Position numbers and translations under genes: made by a program. Positions 12,618 to 22,247 of a DNA stretch of 46,121 bases are shown piece by piece. The DNA is from Cymbomonas tetramitiformis (taxonomy: Eukaryota > Chlorophyta > Pyramimonadophyceae > Pyramimonadales > Pyramimonadaceae), in contig LGRX02025852.1 in NCBI GenBank assembly GCA_001247695.2, positions 1 to 46,121 of the forward strand, written 5' to 3'. The first letter of the stretch is position 1. The number at the start of each line of letters is the position of its first letter. Under the pieces are notes generated by a model. That model searched no databases. It worked only from the letters and a program-made list of their open reading frames with translations, and had not been told where the DNA came from.

Positions 12618-12644
12618 ATAGGGTACTCTTGTCCCCAGAGCTTA

Positions 12645-12740
12645 TGTTTTGAACCTTGGGGACTCAATCTCGTTTGGGGTGGCCATGCTCCAATCTGCCA
12701 ACATACCCTATCAGCCCTCAACGTTTGCGACCTCTACACA
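12645..12740 (+). repeat. 179-bp satellite, partial unit left of TR-GAG1
   Basis: This part-unit ends CCTCTACACAACTTT and continues on the far side of the LTR element at 15334. It is therefore the left half of the satellite monomer split by that insertion. Confidence 0.85.
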
Positions 12741-12745
12741 ACTTT

Positions 12746-12994
12746 TGATGAAACAGGTGATAATAGATATATATATTGTTGAAGATATATAGCGAATATC
12801 ACTGAAACAGAGCTCAGAAAGCAGTGGCTGGTGGAAACCGGTGATACAAAACTGATAGAAGAATTACGGCAGTGAGTTTTCTAGCAGGTGTGTGTCAGAC
12901 GGTGACACACGACCAGTGACACACGCAGCAAGGGGTGATGCTAGGAGGAGCTGAACCCCCCATACAGTGGGGGGAACTTTCAGTCTCCCCATGA
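12746..12994 (-). repeat. TR-GAG1 LTR (3' LTR in gag sense)
   Basis: The repeat begins TGATGAAACAGG and ends CCCCATGA on the plus strand. It contains an AT-rich stretch (ATAGATATATATATTG) near its plus-strand start and a GTGTCAGACGGTGACACAC palindrome. It is identical to the copy at 15085. Confidence 0.92.
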
Positions 12995-13182
12995 CACCAC
13001 CTCACCCCGAAGGTGTGAGTGGCCATGCAAGAGCAAGGGAAAACCCTAAACCCTAACCCAATTGTCAATTTAATGTCCAAGCCGAGGGGGCCTTTTCCAA
13101 CCCAGCTAGAAGCACATCCGTGCATGGGCGCTGCCTAGGCATTCAAAAGACAATCAAACAGGCTAGGAGGGCTAGTCCCGCT

Positions 13183-14853
13183 CTACGGTCCATTTGGCTT
13201 TGGCGCTCCGCTGAATGAAGGAATCCAAGGTGTCTCTCGGAAAGCCGGCCAATCGAAGTCTTCCTCTCCAGTGAAGCCATGAAGGGCGGCGTCGCCATCG
13301 GAGTCCTCGGGTACCTCGTCGGGGTCAGAGCATGCCAAGTGCAGAGCCGGTTGCGTAAGCGGTGGCTCTGCAGACGGCACCACCGGCTCGCATGCCGTAG
13401 ATGTAGATAACGGCGCAAGCGGCGGTGACGGGTCGGTCACGGGGGCAACGAACGTCATGACTGCCGCGTCCGTAGGGGTGTCGGACTGGGGGACCGGCAC
13501 CACCGGAGGGGCGTCTGCAGGGCAGTCCGGTGCCCGGAATGCCGCGATGGCAGCAGCGAACTCTGGGGGCGGAGGCCGCTTCCCAGCGGGGAGCGCGGTG
13601 TCGGGCGCGCGCCCATCGCCAAATGCCTCCTTACACATGTAAGGGCAGCACCCACGGGTGTCAGGGTGCGCATCGGTGACACCCCACATGCGAAAGCAAA
13701 GAATGCAGGGGTAGCCGACGCCCACCCAGCGCCTCACCATGGCGCCAGCGGGCTCCGCCTTCCACTCACCGACGGGCTTGGTGGTGTAGGCGGGGTTACG
13801 GTTGAAGGAGACGGCGTTGAGGGACGGTTTCTTCTCACGTCCACCACCACCACCACGAGAAGGCACGTCGTAGCCGGTGTCCTTCACAGGGGTGGCGAAG
13901 TCAAGCTCCTCGCGCCAGACGGTGCGGATCCGTAGGCAGAGGGTGGAGAAGGAGAAGGGCACACCCGCTCGCAAGTCGCGGATGACGTTGACGTACAAGG
14001 GGGTGACGTACGGTGATTGCTTGGCCGAGTTGGTCAAGATGTGCCAAAGGTCTTTGACCCTCTTGGCCTCGCTGTAGTCCTGGTTGATCCTGGCGTGCTT
14101 GTCGCCGAGAGTACGGATAGCTGTAAGCTGGGGGGACGGGTCGTTGGGCTCGTTGATGATGGAAGAGCGCATCTTAACCCAAAAACGGTCGGAGTCGGAA
14201 TCGGGGACCCCCTCAACCTCGTAGCGGAGGCGCTGTAAAATGTAACGGCCGTCCCCAGGGTGGGAACGAGCCGCCTCAGTGTACAGAGCGAGCGCCGTAC
14301 CGCGAAGAACGATGGGGAGGACGGTGAAAACGATCTCGTTGAGCACTACGTGGTAGAAGTCGTAGTCGTGCTCAAGGTCCAAAAGCTTGGAGAACTCGGG
14401 GAAGGACACGGGGTAGAGCACGTGTCGAAAGGCCGCGAGTAAGGCGTTGAAATCGGTGTCGGCAGTCTCGGTGTCAAGGGTGTAGCCGTGCTTTTGGTTG
14501 TAGCCCCCAGGACGTAAAACCGCGATGATGTCGGTGGAGTACGTGAAGGCATACGATAGCTGCTCCAAATACTCCTCCTCCCGGCCTTCCTCCACCGGGG
14601 TGGAGACAAGGACTGATGGGTCGTTGAAGAATTCGGACGGCAGTGGAGACGGCCGCAGCGATGATGGACGCGAACGTAGAGAAGCGGTGGAGACAATTCT
14701 TCTCGGACGCGTGGGACCCGGGGTAGCACCACCGGAGTCCACGGGTGACGGTGACGGCGTGGCACTTGCCCGCCTTGCTGAACGGAGGGCTTCAGCGAGC
14801 CCGATCTGGCGCTGTTGAGACATGTTCGGCAGAAAATAATCCAGAATGTCCAA
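13183..14853 (-). CDS. Gag-like protein of TR-GAG1 (CxxC..H..C knuckle)
   Basis: An intact 556-codon frame from ATG at 14853 to a stop at 13183, filling most of the element. The N-terminal 80 residues are Ser/Pro/Arg-rich. Residues about 90-350 are a largely helical domain of the kind found in retrotransposon capsids. A compact Cys/His cluster (CILCFRMW..H....C) at about residues 388-405 matches the C-x2-C-x8-H-x4-C spacing of a nucleocapsid zinc knuckle, which binds RNA. The C-terminal 150 residues are Pro- and acid-rich. A second Met (MSQQRQ) about ten residues in could be the true start. The frame is undamaged, in keeping with the identical LTRs. Family assignment rests on architecture and context, not on recognised homology. 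Confidence 0.78.
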   Translation of the reverse strand: MDILDYFLPNMSQQRQIGLAEALRSARRASATPSPSPVDSGGATPGPTRPRRIVSTASLRSRPSSLRPSPLPSEFFNDPSVLVSTPVEEGREEEYLEQLSYAFTYSTDIIAVLRPGGYNQKHGYTLDTETADTDFNALLAAFRHVLYPVSFPEFSKLLDLEHDYDFYHVVLNEIVFTVLPIVLRGTALALYTEAARSHPGDGRYILQRLRYEVEGVPDSDSDRFWVKMRSSIINEPNDPSPQLTAIRTLGDKHARINQDYSEAKRVKDLWHILTNSAKQSPYVTPLYVNVIRDLRAGVPFSFSTLCLRIRTVWREELDFATPVKDTGYDVPSRGGGGGREKKPSLNAVSFNRNPAYTTKPVGEWKAEPAGAMVRRWVGVGYPCILCFRMWGVTDAHPDTRGCCPYMCKEAFGDGRAPDTALPAGKRPPPPEFAAAIAAFRAPDCPADAPPVVPVPQSDTPTDAAVMTFVAPVTDPSPPLAPLSTSTACEPVVPSAEPPLTQPALHLACSDPDEVPEDSDGDAALHGFTGEEDFDWPAFRETPWIPSFSGAPKPNGP

Positions 14854-15084
14854 AGCTGACGGAGACGGTGCGTAGATTCCCAGTCACAAACGGTAGGGCA
14901 ACCCACGATAACGGCAGCGGCAAGAGGAACGGAGACGGAAAAAAATGCCGCTGTGACGGTACGCAGTTAATTAATCTGCGCGTTTACGGTAATCAAAAAC
15001 GGTGCTGACGGTTTCTAGAATCGGATAAACCGAAGCGAGCCGAACCAACCGGAATCACCACTCACGTGAAGTGGGACGATAACC

Positions 15085-15333
15085 TGATGAAACAGGTGAT
15101 AATAGATATATATATTGTTGAAGATATATAGCGAATATCACTGAAACAGAGCTCAGAAAGCAGTGGCTGGTGGAAACCGGTGATACAAAACTGATAGAAG
15201 AATTACGGCAGTGAGTTTTCTAGCAGGTGTGTGTCAGACGGTGACACACGACCAGTGACACACGCAGCAAGGGGTGATGCTAGGAGGAGCTGAACCCCCC
15301 ATACAGTGGGGGGAACTTTCAGTCTCCCCATGA
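15085..15333 (-). repeat. TR-GAG1 LTR (5' LTR in gag sense)
   Basis: Identical by eye to 12746-12994. In gag sense the base after the LTR begins GGTTATCGTCCCAC, where the primer binding site should lie; I could not match it to a named tRNA 3' end. Confidence 0.92.
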
Positions 15334-16746
15334 ACTTTCATGACTACTTGCAATAGAAAATATGATAGGTAGGACCTTTACCTTCAATATGCCGTTGAGC
15401 TTGCTCGATTTGACAAACTTTAGAGCCTTGGGGACTCAATCTCGTTTGGGGTGGCCATGCTCCAATCTGCGAACATACCCTATCAGCCCTCAACGTTGGC
15501 GACCTCTACACAACTTTCATGACTACTTGCAATAGAAAAAATGCTAGGTAGGACCCTTACCTTCAATATGCCGTTGAGCTTGCTCGATTCCGTTAACTAT
15601 GGAGGTTGGAGTGCTCGTTCTCGCTCATTGGGGTTAATGCCGCATCTGCGAACATACCCTATCAGCCCTCAACGTTTGCGACCTCTACACAACTTTCATG
15701 ACTACTTGCAATAGAAAATATGCTAGGTGGGACCCTTACCTTCAATATGCCGTTGAGATTGCTCGATTCCGTTAACTATGGAGGTTGGGGTGCTCGTTCT
15801 CGCTCGTTGGGGTTAATGCCGCATCTGCGAACATACCCTATCAGCCCTCAACGTTGGCGACCTCTACACAACTTTCATGACTACTTGCAATAGAAAATAT
15901 GCTAGGTGGGACCCTTACCTTCAATATGCCGTTGAGATTGCTCGATTCCGTTAACTATGGAGGTCGGAGTGCTCGTTCTCGCTCGTTGGGGTTAATGCCG
16001 CATCTGCGGACATACCCTATCAGCCCTCTACGTTTGGACCCTCTACACAACTTTCATGACTACTTGCAATAGAAAATATGCTAGGTGAGACCCTTACCTT
16101 CAATATGCCGTTGAGATTGCTCGATTCCGTTAACTATGGAGGTTGGAGTGCTTGTTCTCGCTCATTGGGGTTAATGCCGCATCTGCGGACATGCCCTATC
16201 AGCCCTCTACGTTTGGACCCTCTACACAACTTTCATGACTACTTGCAATATAAAATATGCTAGGTGGGACCCTTACCTTCAATATGCCGTTGAGATTGCT
16301 CGATTCCGTTAACTATAGAGCGTTTAATCAATCATCTCCGCCACGCTTAGCTTGCGCTATTCTGCGAAGGTACCCTATCAGCCATGCGTTTTAAAGGGCC
16401 CTAGAGGCCTCCCATTCGCAAGCGAGCAAAAAGAAATAAAAGTTAGAGTTCACACCTGCAATATGCCGTCGAGATTGAGCGATTCCGTTAACTATAGAGC
16501 GTTTAATCCATCATCTCCGCCACGCTTAGCTTGCGCTAATCTGCGAAAGTACCCTATCAGCCATGCGTTTTAAAGGGCCCTAGAGGCCTCCCATTCGCAA
16601 GCGATCAAGAAGAAATAATAGTTAGAGGGCATACCTTGAATATTCCGTCGAGTTTGCTCCATTACGTTAACTACACAGCTTGCAATAAATTATCGTATCC
16701 TCGTTTTCGGCTGTTGGTTTAACCTATTTGCGGGGAAAAGAGATAG
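15334..16746 (+). repeat. 179-bp satellite array
   Basis: About eight head-to-tail units. The landmark CAACTTTCATGACTACTTGC recurs at 15511, 15690, 15869, 16048 and 16227, spaced exactly 179 bases. Beyond 16300 the units belong to a diverged subfamily (GAGCGTTTAATC..CCACGCTTAGC), but the GATTCCGTTAAC landmark still recurs at 16302 and 16481 and, diverged, at about 16660, so the 179-base period is kept. Array fragments also lie at 12645-12740 and 20387-20712, split by LTR elements. The monomer length and the nested young LTR elements resemble plant centromeric or pericentromeric satellite. Confidence 0.92.
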
Positions 16747-17012
16747 CGGAAAGCCGGTGCGGGCCATAACCTGCGAGGAAGACAGATACGCTGTCCGGCT
16801 AAGCTCGCTAGGAATCAAACTGGTAATCTCATAAACAGTGTCTGGCCGAGGCTTTATGCTCTCGGAAACCCAGACAGTAAACAATGACTGTACTACTGTA
16901 CTGTACTACTGTACAGTACCGTGCTAGGATGTCACGGACACGAGACGAAAGCAGGGTCAGGCTAGGGGCTAGTCGAGCCCATAATAACTAAGCCTAAACC
17001 CGAAGTCCAGCA
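16747..17012 (-). repeat. TR-GAG2 LTR, left
   Basis: Runs from CGGAAAGCCGGTGCGGGCC to CCCGAAGTCCAGCA on the plus strand. In gag sense it starts TGCTGGACTTCGGG, fitting the usual TG start. It contains GTACTACTGTACTGTAC direct and inverted repeats. Confidence 0.88.
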
Positions 17013-17197
17013 CACCACCCGTGGGTGTGACTACCTAGCAAGGCAGGTACAGGATATACAGCCACGAGATAATAAACAAACACCTACGTGCAACTCGGTG
17101 GAAACCGATCACTTCTAGCTGGGTGCCGGGGTCTTGACCCGGTCATCCCACTACTGGGCTAAAGCTAATCAAGCTGCCAGGACAATTGAAAAGAAAC

Positions 17198-19701
17198 TCA
17201 GCCACTTCGAAGCTGGTCAGCAGAGCTGAGTTCAGCGGTCGGGATGTGAACACAGAAGATCCCCGAAGTGAATTGTAAGCTGTCCTTTTGAAATCGAGCA
17301 CCACCAGGCCCAAGTGGGTAAGGTGGTTCCACAGCAGAAAGTAAATCAACCGAAGACTGCAAAGATTCCGAAAACACCGAAGAACTTAAACAAGCGGATC
17401 TCCACGGCGGTTTGAGCATCGAAGAAAGAGACAGAACTCGATCATCCGGCGGCCAATCATGGATGCCCAGAGAGCCAAGCGGCGAATCCGAAGCAAAGAG
17501 ATCTCCAGTGGACCGACGGGCGGTGGCTCCGGGCTCAACCAGGCCCCTGTCACCACCGCCCACGGCAACCAAGGACGCCGTAGCACTGGCCAGCAGAGAA
17601 CAACAGAGCATCGAAGACATCAGTGCACACCGGAGAAAACTCGGCGGAGCCCGCGGACGGCACACCGGAGTCAGACTGTCCGGCGATGCTCCCCCGTCAT
17701 CAAGGTCAGAGTCAGAGCCATGCCCAAGAGTGCCGAAGGAGCCAAAAGCCACCCGCTGCCCGCCGTCGGAGTCATTGTCAGAGCCGTGGTCATTGTCAGA
17801 GCCTTCAGAGTCAACGTCAGAAGTCTCGATCCTCATGCCAGCAAACAGCGGAGCCGGTGCAGAGTCGCCAAGCTGGAGTGATGGGACAGAGCCAGGCAAG
17901 CCGAGAGAGCCATGGACAGCTACTGGCGGGTCACGAGCCGCAGGCACACCACCAGCCACGAGTGCAGAGGGATCCCGAACCGCAGGCGGTGGCGGAATCG
18001 AGTCCTGTGCACCCGAGTGGAATGTGGCCAGACCAAACTGAGCCATGTCGCCCTCGTCAGCTGCCGCATCCTGAGCGGAAGCCGCCGCATCCTGAAAGTG
18101 CCGCAGAGATGTGGGCTCGGCCGTCACAAAAGAATGTGCCGACAGCTCGCACACCTCTGGGCGACCCTCCATCGTGCAGAGCGACTCGAAGGCATGTTCA
18201 TCCCCAGCGTCATAGAACCGCTGGAAACGAACAGCCAAGCAGTCAGTCTCATAGTCTTCAACTGCACCACAATAGTGGGCAGAGTGAAGACCGCCGTTGG
18301 GGCAGGGAACATATCAAACTTTATTGTCGTACGGCCAAGACCCCAAATTTCCATCGGCCAGGTTTCGGCCATCTCGGCCAAAATCTAAAATTGCCCGCCG
18401 CAGGCGCAAAATTTTAATCTTAAGTATGGCAATATCATAAAAATCGCAAAACTTCGGGGGAATTTTCAAAAATTTACTTAATTCGTCTCGGCCAACAAGT
18501 AAAAGCACACTCGGCCAAACCTCGGCCACAGCCCTCATCGTACGGCCACAGACCGGCCATAGGGGGTTGATATGTTCCCTGCGTTGGGGCATTCAGCATG
18601 CCAGTGCTTCAAACCACTCCGTGCACACACCGCATTTCTGCAGTGGGGCACGAAGGCACCACTCTTCTTGTCAAATGAGACAGGAGGAGCGGTGCCAAGT
18701 GGCTGAACACTAGCACGATAATGCTTAGCAGCAGAGCGGGTAAGGTGCTTGCCCGCAGGCGGTGGCCCTTCCCGCTTCCGCCGCTTCAGGTCACGAATGT
18801 CCTGTTGCATGCGCTCCAGCTGCTTCTGCAGACTGGACAACGCCGCAGCCAGGTCAGACGCGCCATCGCCGAACGACAGAGCAGAGACAGGGGCGTCAGA
18901 GACTTTCGGGCCGTGGCGGAACTGCTCCCGCACACGAGCCTGAATAGTCAGGAGAGACACGCCCTGCCGCTGGTCAGCTCGAGCCAGCGAGTTAGCCAAA
19001 TCACGGTACAGCCACGAATCGCCGAGAGCCTTTAGAAACTGCCGCTTCACCGCGTCCTCTGGCAAGTTGTGGGAACGCTGAACGTCCCTCAACAGGCCAT
19101 TGAACTCGCGGATGCCACGGTCAGGATCTTTGCTGCTGGGGATGCGGACCGCCAGCAGCAACTCAAAAGAGTCAAAGGGTTCCGAGCGCTCCTGGAGCAT
19201 GCGCACCACCTCAAGGGCAGCGCGCTTGCCATCTCCAGGAACGTCGGACCCAGAGGCCTCAAGCCAGTCACGAGCAGGTGAGCCAGGGCGAGCCAGAAAG
19301 GTCAGAGCCGAGAGCAGCAATTCATTGGCCTCATGCCTAGCCTCAACTGCCATGTCAGTCAAGTCAAACAGGGGAGCAAACGCCGATGATTGAAGCACGA
19401 ACTGCGTGCGTAACTCATGCATCAATTGTGAAAAAATGTCCACCGCGTCTGTCTCTGTCCCTGCAAAGCGCCCCGATTTTTCTCCTAGAATTTTAGTGGC
19501 AACGGTCTTGGCAACTTTTCTGTCGAAATTCTCCCGAGCCAACTGCTTGCATTTGTCCAGAACTTCCCTCGCAGCTGCGGTGGTCGGAGCTGGCAGCTGC
19601 GGGGTGTGTGGTGTCGCAGAATGCTGCGCACCCACATCATCGAAAATGGTTTCTAATCTACGGACGCGAGACCGCGTCATGTTGTTCGCTGTGGTAACCA
19701 T
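17198..19701 (-). pseudogene. Gag-like frame of TR-GAG2, split by a MITE
   Basis: The frame starts at ATG 19701 and reads without a stop to the MITE border at 18583-18588. Leaving out the MITE and one copy of the GTTGGG duplication, it resumes in the same frame at 18295 and runs to a stop at 17198, about 740 residues in all. The first half contains a helical capsid-like region and a Q/R-rich coiled stretch (ALSSLQKQLERMQQDIRDL). A Cys/His cluster C-x4-C-x7-H-x-H-x2-C lies exactly where the MITE is inserted. The second half is acidic, with repeated (S)DSDxDxG. As it stands the MITE adds a stop soon after the Cys/His cluster, unless it is spliced out. No pol domains are present. Confidence 0.75.
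18302..18582. mobile_element. 281-bp MITE with 16-bp perfect TIRs, copy 1
   Basis: Ends are GCAGGGAACATATCAA and its exact reverse complement. The flanking GTTGGG at 18296-18301 and 18583-18588 is a perfect 6-bp target duplication. The interior is rich in GGCCG/CGGCC motifs near both ends and AT-rich in the middle, with no coding capacity. A sister copy is at 39207-39489. Removal of the element and one duplication copy restores the host gag frame exactly. Confidence 0.93.
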
Positions 19702-20119
19702 GATAGAGAGAGACAGGGGAGAAGGTTGAGCTAAACAGGGAGATGGCGTAAGAACTCTTACAGCGGCCAGATGTTCTGTAGAAGTCTCAGCTGAACGGAT
19801 CGGAAATCACAGGTCGTAAGCGGAAGATGTAAGAGCGGCCAAAATAAGTCACGTGTGGAACGACCTCGCCGGAGCCAGCGGCGCACGAAACAGATCAACT
19901 CTCCTTGCGACGATACTGCTGCAAAAACAATCCGTCACCAACCGCTGATCTCCTGCGCAGCGAAGGCGAGCACAACGCGTGCCGCCATCACTGCCATGTT
20001 AAAAGGCCATACCGTAAGAGTAATACACCACCGCCCAAGTGGGCGCTCAATCAACCCCTCCTACGTCCTACTTAGCCGAACATGGCAACAACAAGGCGTT
20101 GTGCCATCATCAGAATCAC

Positions 20120-20386
20120 CGGAAAGCCGGTGCGGGCCATAACCTGCGAGGAAGACAGATACGCTGTCCGGCTAAGCTCGCTAGGAATCAAACTGATAAT
20201 CTCATAAACAGTGTCTGGCCGAGGCTTTATGCTCTCGGAAACCCAGACAGTAAACAATGATTGTACTACTGTACTGTACTACTGTACAGTACAGTGCTAG
20301 GATGTCACGGACACGAGACGAAAGCAGGGTCAGGCTAGGGGCTAGTCAGAGCCCATAATAACTAAGCCTAAACCCGAAGTCCAGCA
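20120..20386 (-). repeat. TR-GAG2 LTR, right (5' LTR in gag sense)
   Basis: About 98.5 percent identical by eye to 16747-17012, with one extra base near the CAGAGCCC segment. It lies about 420 bases upstream of the gag start. Confidence 0.88.
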
Positions 20387-20712
20387 GCAAGCAAGAAGAA
20401 ATAAAATTTAGAGTTCACACCTGCAATATGCCGTCGAGATTGAGCGATTCCGTTAACTATAGAGCGTTTAATCCATCATCTCCGCCACGCTTAGCTTGCG
20501 CTAATCTGCGAAAGTACCCTATCAGCCATGCGTTTTAAAGGGCCCTAGAGGCCTCCCATTCGCAAGCGATCAAGAAGAAATAATAGTTAGAGGTCATACC
20601 TTGAATATTCCGTCGAGTTTGCTCCATTACGTTAACTACACGGCTTGCAATAAATTATCGTATCCTCGTTTTCGGCTGTTGGTTTAACCTATTTGCGGGG
20701 AAAAGAGATAGC
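20387..20712 (+). repeat. Satellite flank duplicated across TR-GAG2
   Basis: About 326 bases that repeat 16421-16746 almost base for base, ending at the same point (AAAAGAGATAGC) where the left copy meets the LTR. Beyond 20712 the sequence leaves the satellite. Confidence 0.88.
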
Positions 20713-20747
20713 GAAAACGGGCATTTGAGCGCTTTTGCCAAGTAATG

Positions 20748-20837
20748 CCAGAGTTTCTCCGAGCCTCTTCCATCAACTGTAACGTCGACCCTCGCGTGTC
20801 GCAGGCCGCGCAGCGGCCGCGCTCGGAGAAACTCTGG
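20748..20837. repeat. Perfect 17-bp inverted repeat (hairpin)
   Basis: Arms CCAGAGTTTCTCCGAGC at 20748-20764 and its exact complement at 20821-20837 enclose a 56-base GC-rich loop with a GCGGCCGC site. No target duplication was seen at its edges. It could be a tiny foldback element or a stable hairpin. Confidence 0.8.
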
Positions 20838-21007
20838 GAACAAGAGTAACGGATAGGGTAGAGCTCTATCGGAGAGCACTAATAATCAAGAATTATTAGT
20901 GCAAATAGTAATGCGGGCATAAGGGACCCGCAAAGCAATATCGGAATGAAATGAACATAAATAATGCCAGTGAGGTGGGCGGGCGGGATGATACGATGAT
21001 ACCCTTC

Positions 21008-21856
21008 CAAGGTTGGCAATCAGATGATTTCAGATCTGAATTCAGATCTGAAACGTCTGATCTGATCTGAAACGTCTGAAATGTCTGAAACATCTGAAAA
21101 ATGGTCCCCGATATTCATACGGGCTTGTGCAGGGGGTGTTTTGGGCAAAATTAAGACTCCCCGAAGGCGTTTTGGGCAATGTACGCATCAGCACGTGGCA
21201 CCAAATGATACCATTAGGCTTTACACATCCATCGATAATTTATTTAGGTTTTTTTTTAGTCAAAATCTCAAAAACTCATAATGAAAACATATATTACATA
21301 ATGATAAAGACATCATAAAATGAAATGGAAAAAAGGGCCTTCATCGGTTATGGTTTAATATATATTAGGGTTTTATGGTTTGCATAACATTTAGGGTTTA
21401 AGGGTTTCACGGCTTAGGGTTTTAGGGTTTGATGCGTTTTGGTTTTTAGGGTTTCACGATGTATGGTTTTAGGATTCCCATATTTAGGGTTTTAGGTTTT
21501 TCGTGTTTAGGGTTTTGGGTTTTAGGCCTTCGAATATCCGAAATTTAAATATTAAAAAAAAAAAAAAAAAAAAACGAGTCAATGAGAAATAGTTACGGAC
21601 CGGTTTTATGGTTACATGCGATGTCCTGAGCGATAAACCCTACTAATTCTCCCCGTCGTCTGATTTTGTCTGATAGTTAAGACGCGTCGCCTGATTTTGT
21701 CTGATAATTAAGGCTCGTCACCTGAAACATCTGAAATCATCTGAAACATCTGAAACCATCTGAAAAAAACCTGATCTGATCTTATCATCTGAATCTGAAA
21801 CCTGAATTCCGATCTGAATATCTGATCGTCTGATTCCCATCTGATTGCCAACCTTG
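21008..21856. mobile_element. Non-autonomous hAT-like element, 849 bp
   Basis: Terminal inverted repeat CAAGGTTGGCAATCAGATG is exact at both ends, and TACCCTTC is duplicated perfectly at 21000-21007 and 21857-21864. An 8-bp duplication with a CA(A/G)GGTTGGCAA-type end is the hAT signature. Next to each end are many short TCTGAAAC/GATCTGA repeats, the subterminal binding-site layout usual for hAT. The middle holds degenerate TTTAGGG-like repeats and an A-tract. No transposase is present. Confidence 0.92.
21345..21575 (+). repeat. Degenerate TTTAGGG-like repeats and A-tract inside the hAT element
   Basis: About ten copies of GGTTTTAGGGTTT-like sequence from 21360 to 21520, the plant-type telomere motif in degenerate form, followed by a run of about 20 A at 21554-21573. 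They lie inside a transposon and are not a chromosome end. Confidence 0.8.
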
Positions 21857-22033
21857 TACCCTTCCCGATAACAGATCCGCAAGTGTCGGAGCAGAACTCT
21901 ATAGAGTTCCCTACCTTATATTGCTGGTACAGCAGTCTGCATTGACCCGGGCCCTTCGGTCCGGTCTGTCACATAACCAGAGTTATGTGACACAACACTC
22001 CCGCTCGCTGCATTGTGACACATACCATCCAGT

Positions 22034-22118
22034 TATATGACACACCTACCCTACGGACCCCCCTAGCTACCCTAGCTACCCAATAATCACACCTGTAAAG
22101 CAAGATGCATGTCACGGA
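22034..22118 (+). repeat. 85-bp fragment shared with 12533-12617
   Basis: Second copy of the segment with CCTACGGACCCCCCTAGC and GCATGTCACGGA. It lies just beyond the 3' end of the tyrosine-recombinase fragment and could belong to the terminal repeat of the element that carried it. Confidence 0.7.
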
Positions 22119-22247
22119 GACAAAACAAAGATCATACAGCAGGCAATAATACCAATAATAGCCCGCAGGCACACATACTGGCCAGCACATAGTGCTTCAG
22201 GCTACTGCACGTCGGTCTTGGCTAGTGCCGCGGCACTGCTCAGCCGT

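Larger units (their letters stand above)
12746..15333 (-). mobile_element. TR-GAG1: gag-only LTR retrotransposon with 5-bp target duplication
   Basis: Direct repeats of 249 bp at 12746-12994 and 15085-15333 look identical by eye, so the insertion is very young. They are flanked by ACTTT at 12741-12745 and 15334-15338, the expected 5-bp target duplication, and the broken target is the 179-bp satellite. The 2.09-kb interior holds one gag-like ORF on the minus strand and no protease, reverse transcriptase, RNase H or integrase. In gag sense the 3' LTR is preceded by a purine-rich stretch (GGGGTGAGGTGGTG), a plausible polypurine tract. This is the structure called TR-GAG (terminal repeats plus gag) in plants. 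Movement would need enzymes supplied in trans. Confidence 0.9.
16747..20386 (-). mobile_element. TR-GAG2: second gag-only LTR retrotransposon
   Basis: Direct repeats at 16747-17012 and 20120-20386 (266 and 267 bp) differ at about three bases and one indel. The interior carries only a gag-like reading frame on the minus strand, interrupted by a MITE at 18302-18582, and no pol. It also sits in the 179-bp satellite. No short target duplication is visible; instead about 326 bp of satellite is directly repeated on the two sides (16421-16746 and 20387-20712). Its LTRs contain alternating GTACTACTGTAC motifs. It has no evident LTR homology to TR-GAG1. Confidence 0.85.

Noticed and set aside
13040..13062. 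Telomere (CCCTAAACCCTAACCC)
   Set aside because: Only two to three motif copies inside an LTR element; an interstitial match, not a chromosome end.
17412..18417. Plus-strand frames opposite the TR-GAG2 gag (up to 264 codons)
   Set aside because: Antisense shadows of the gag frame; they cross the MITE border without regard to its target duplication and show no domain.
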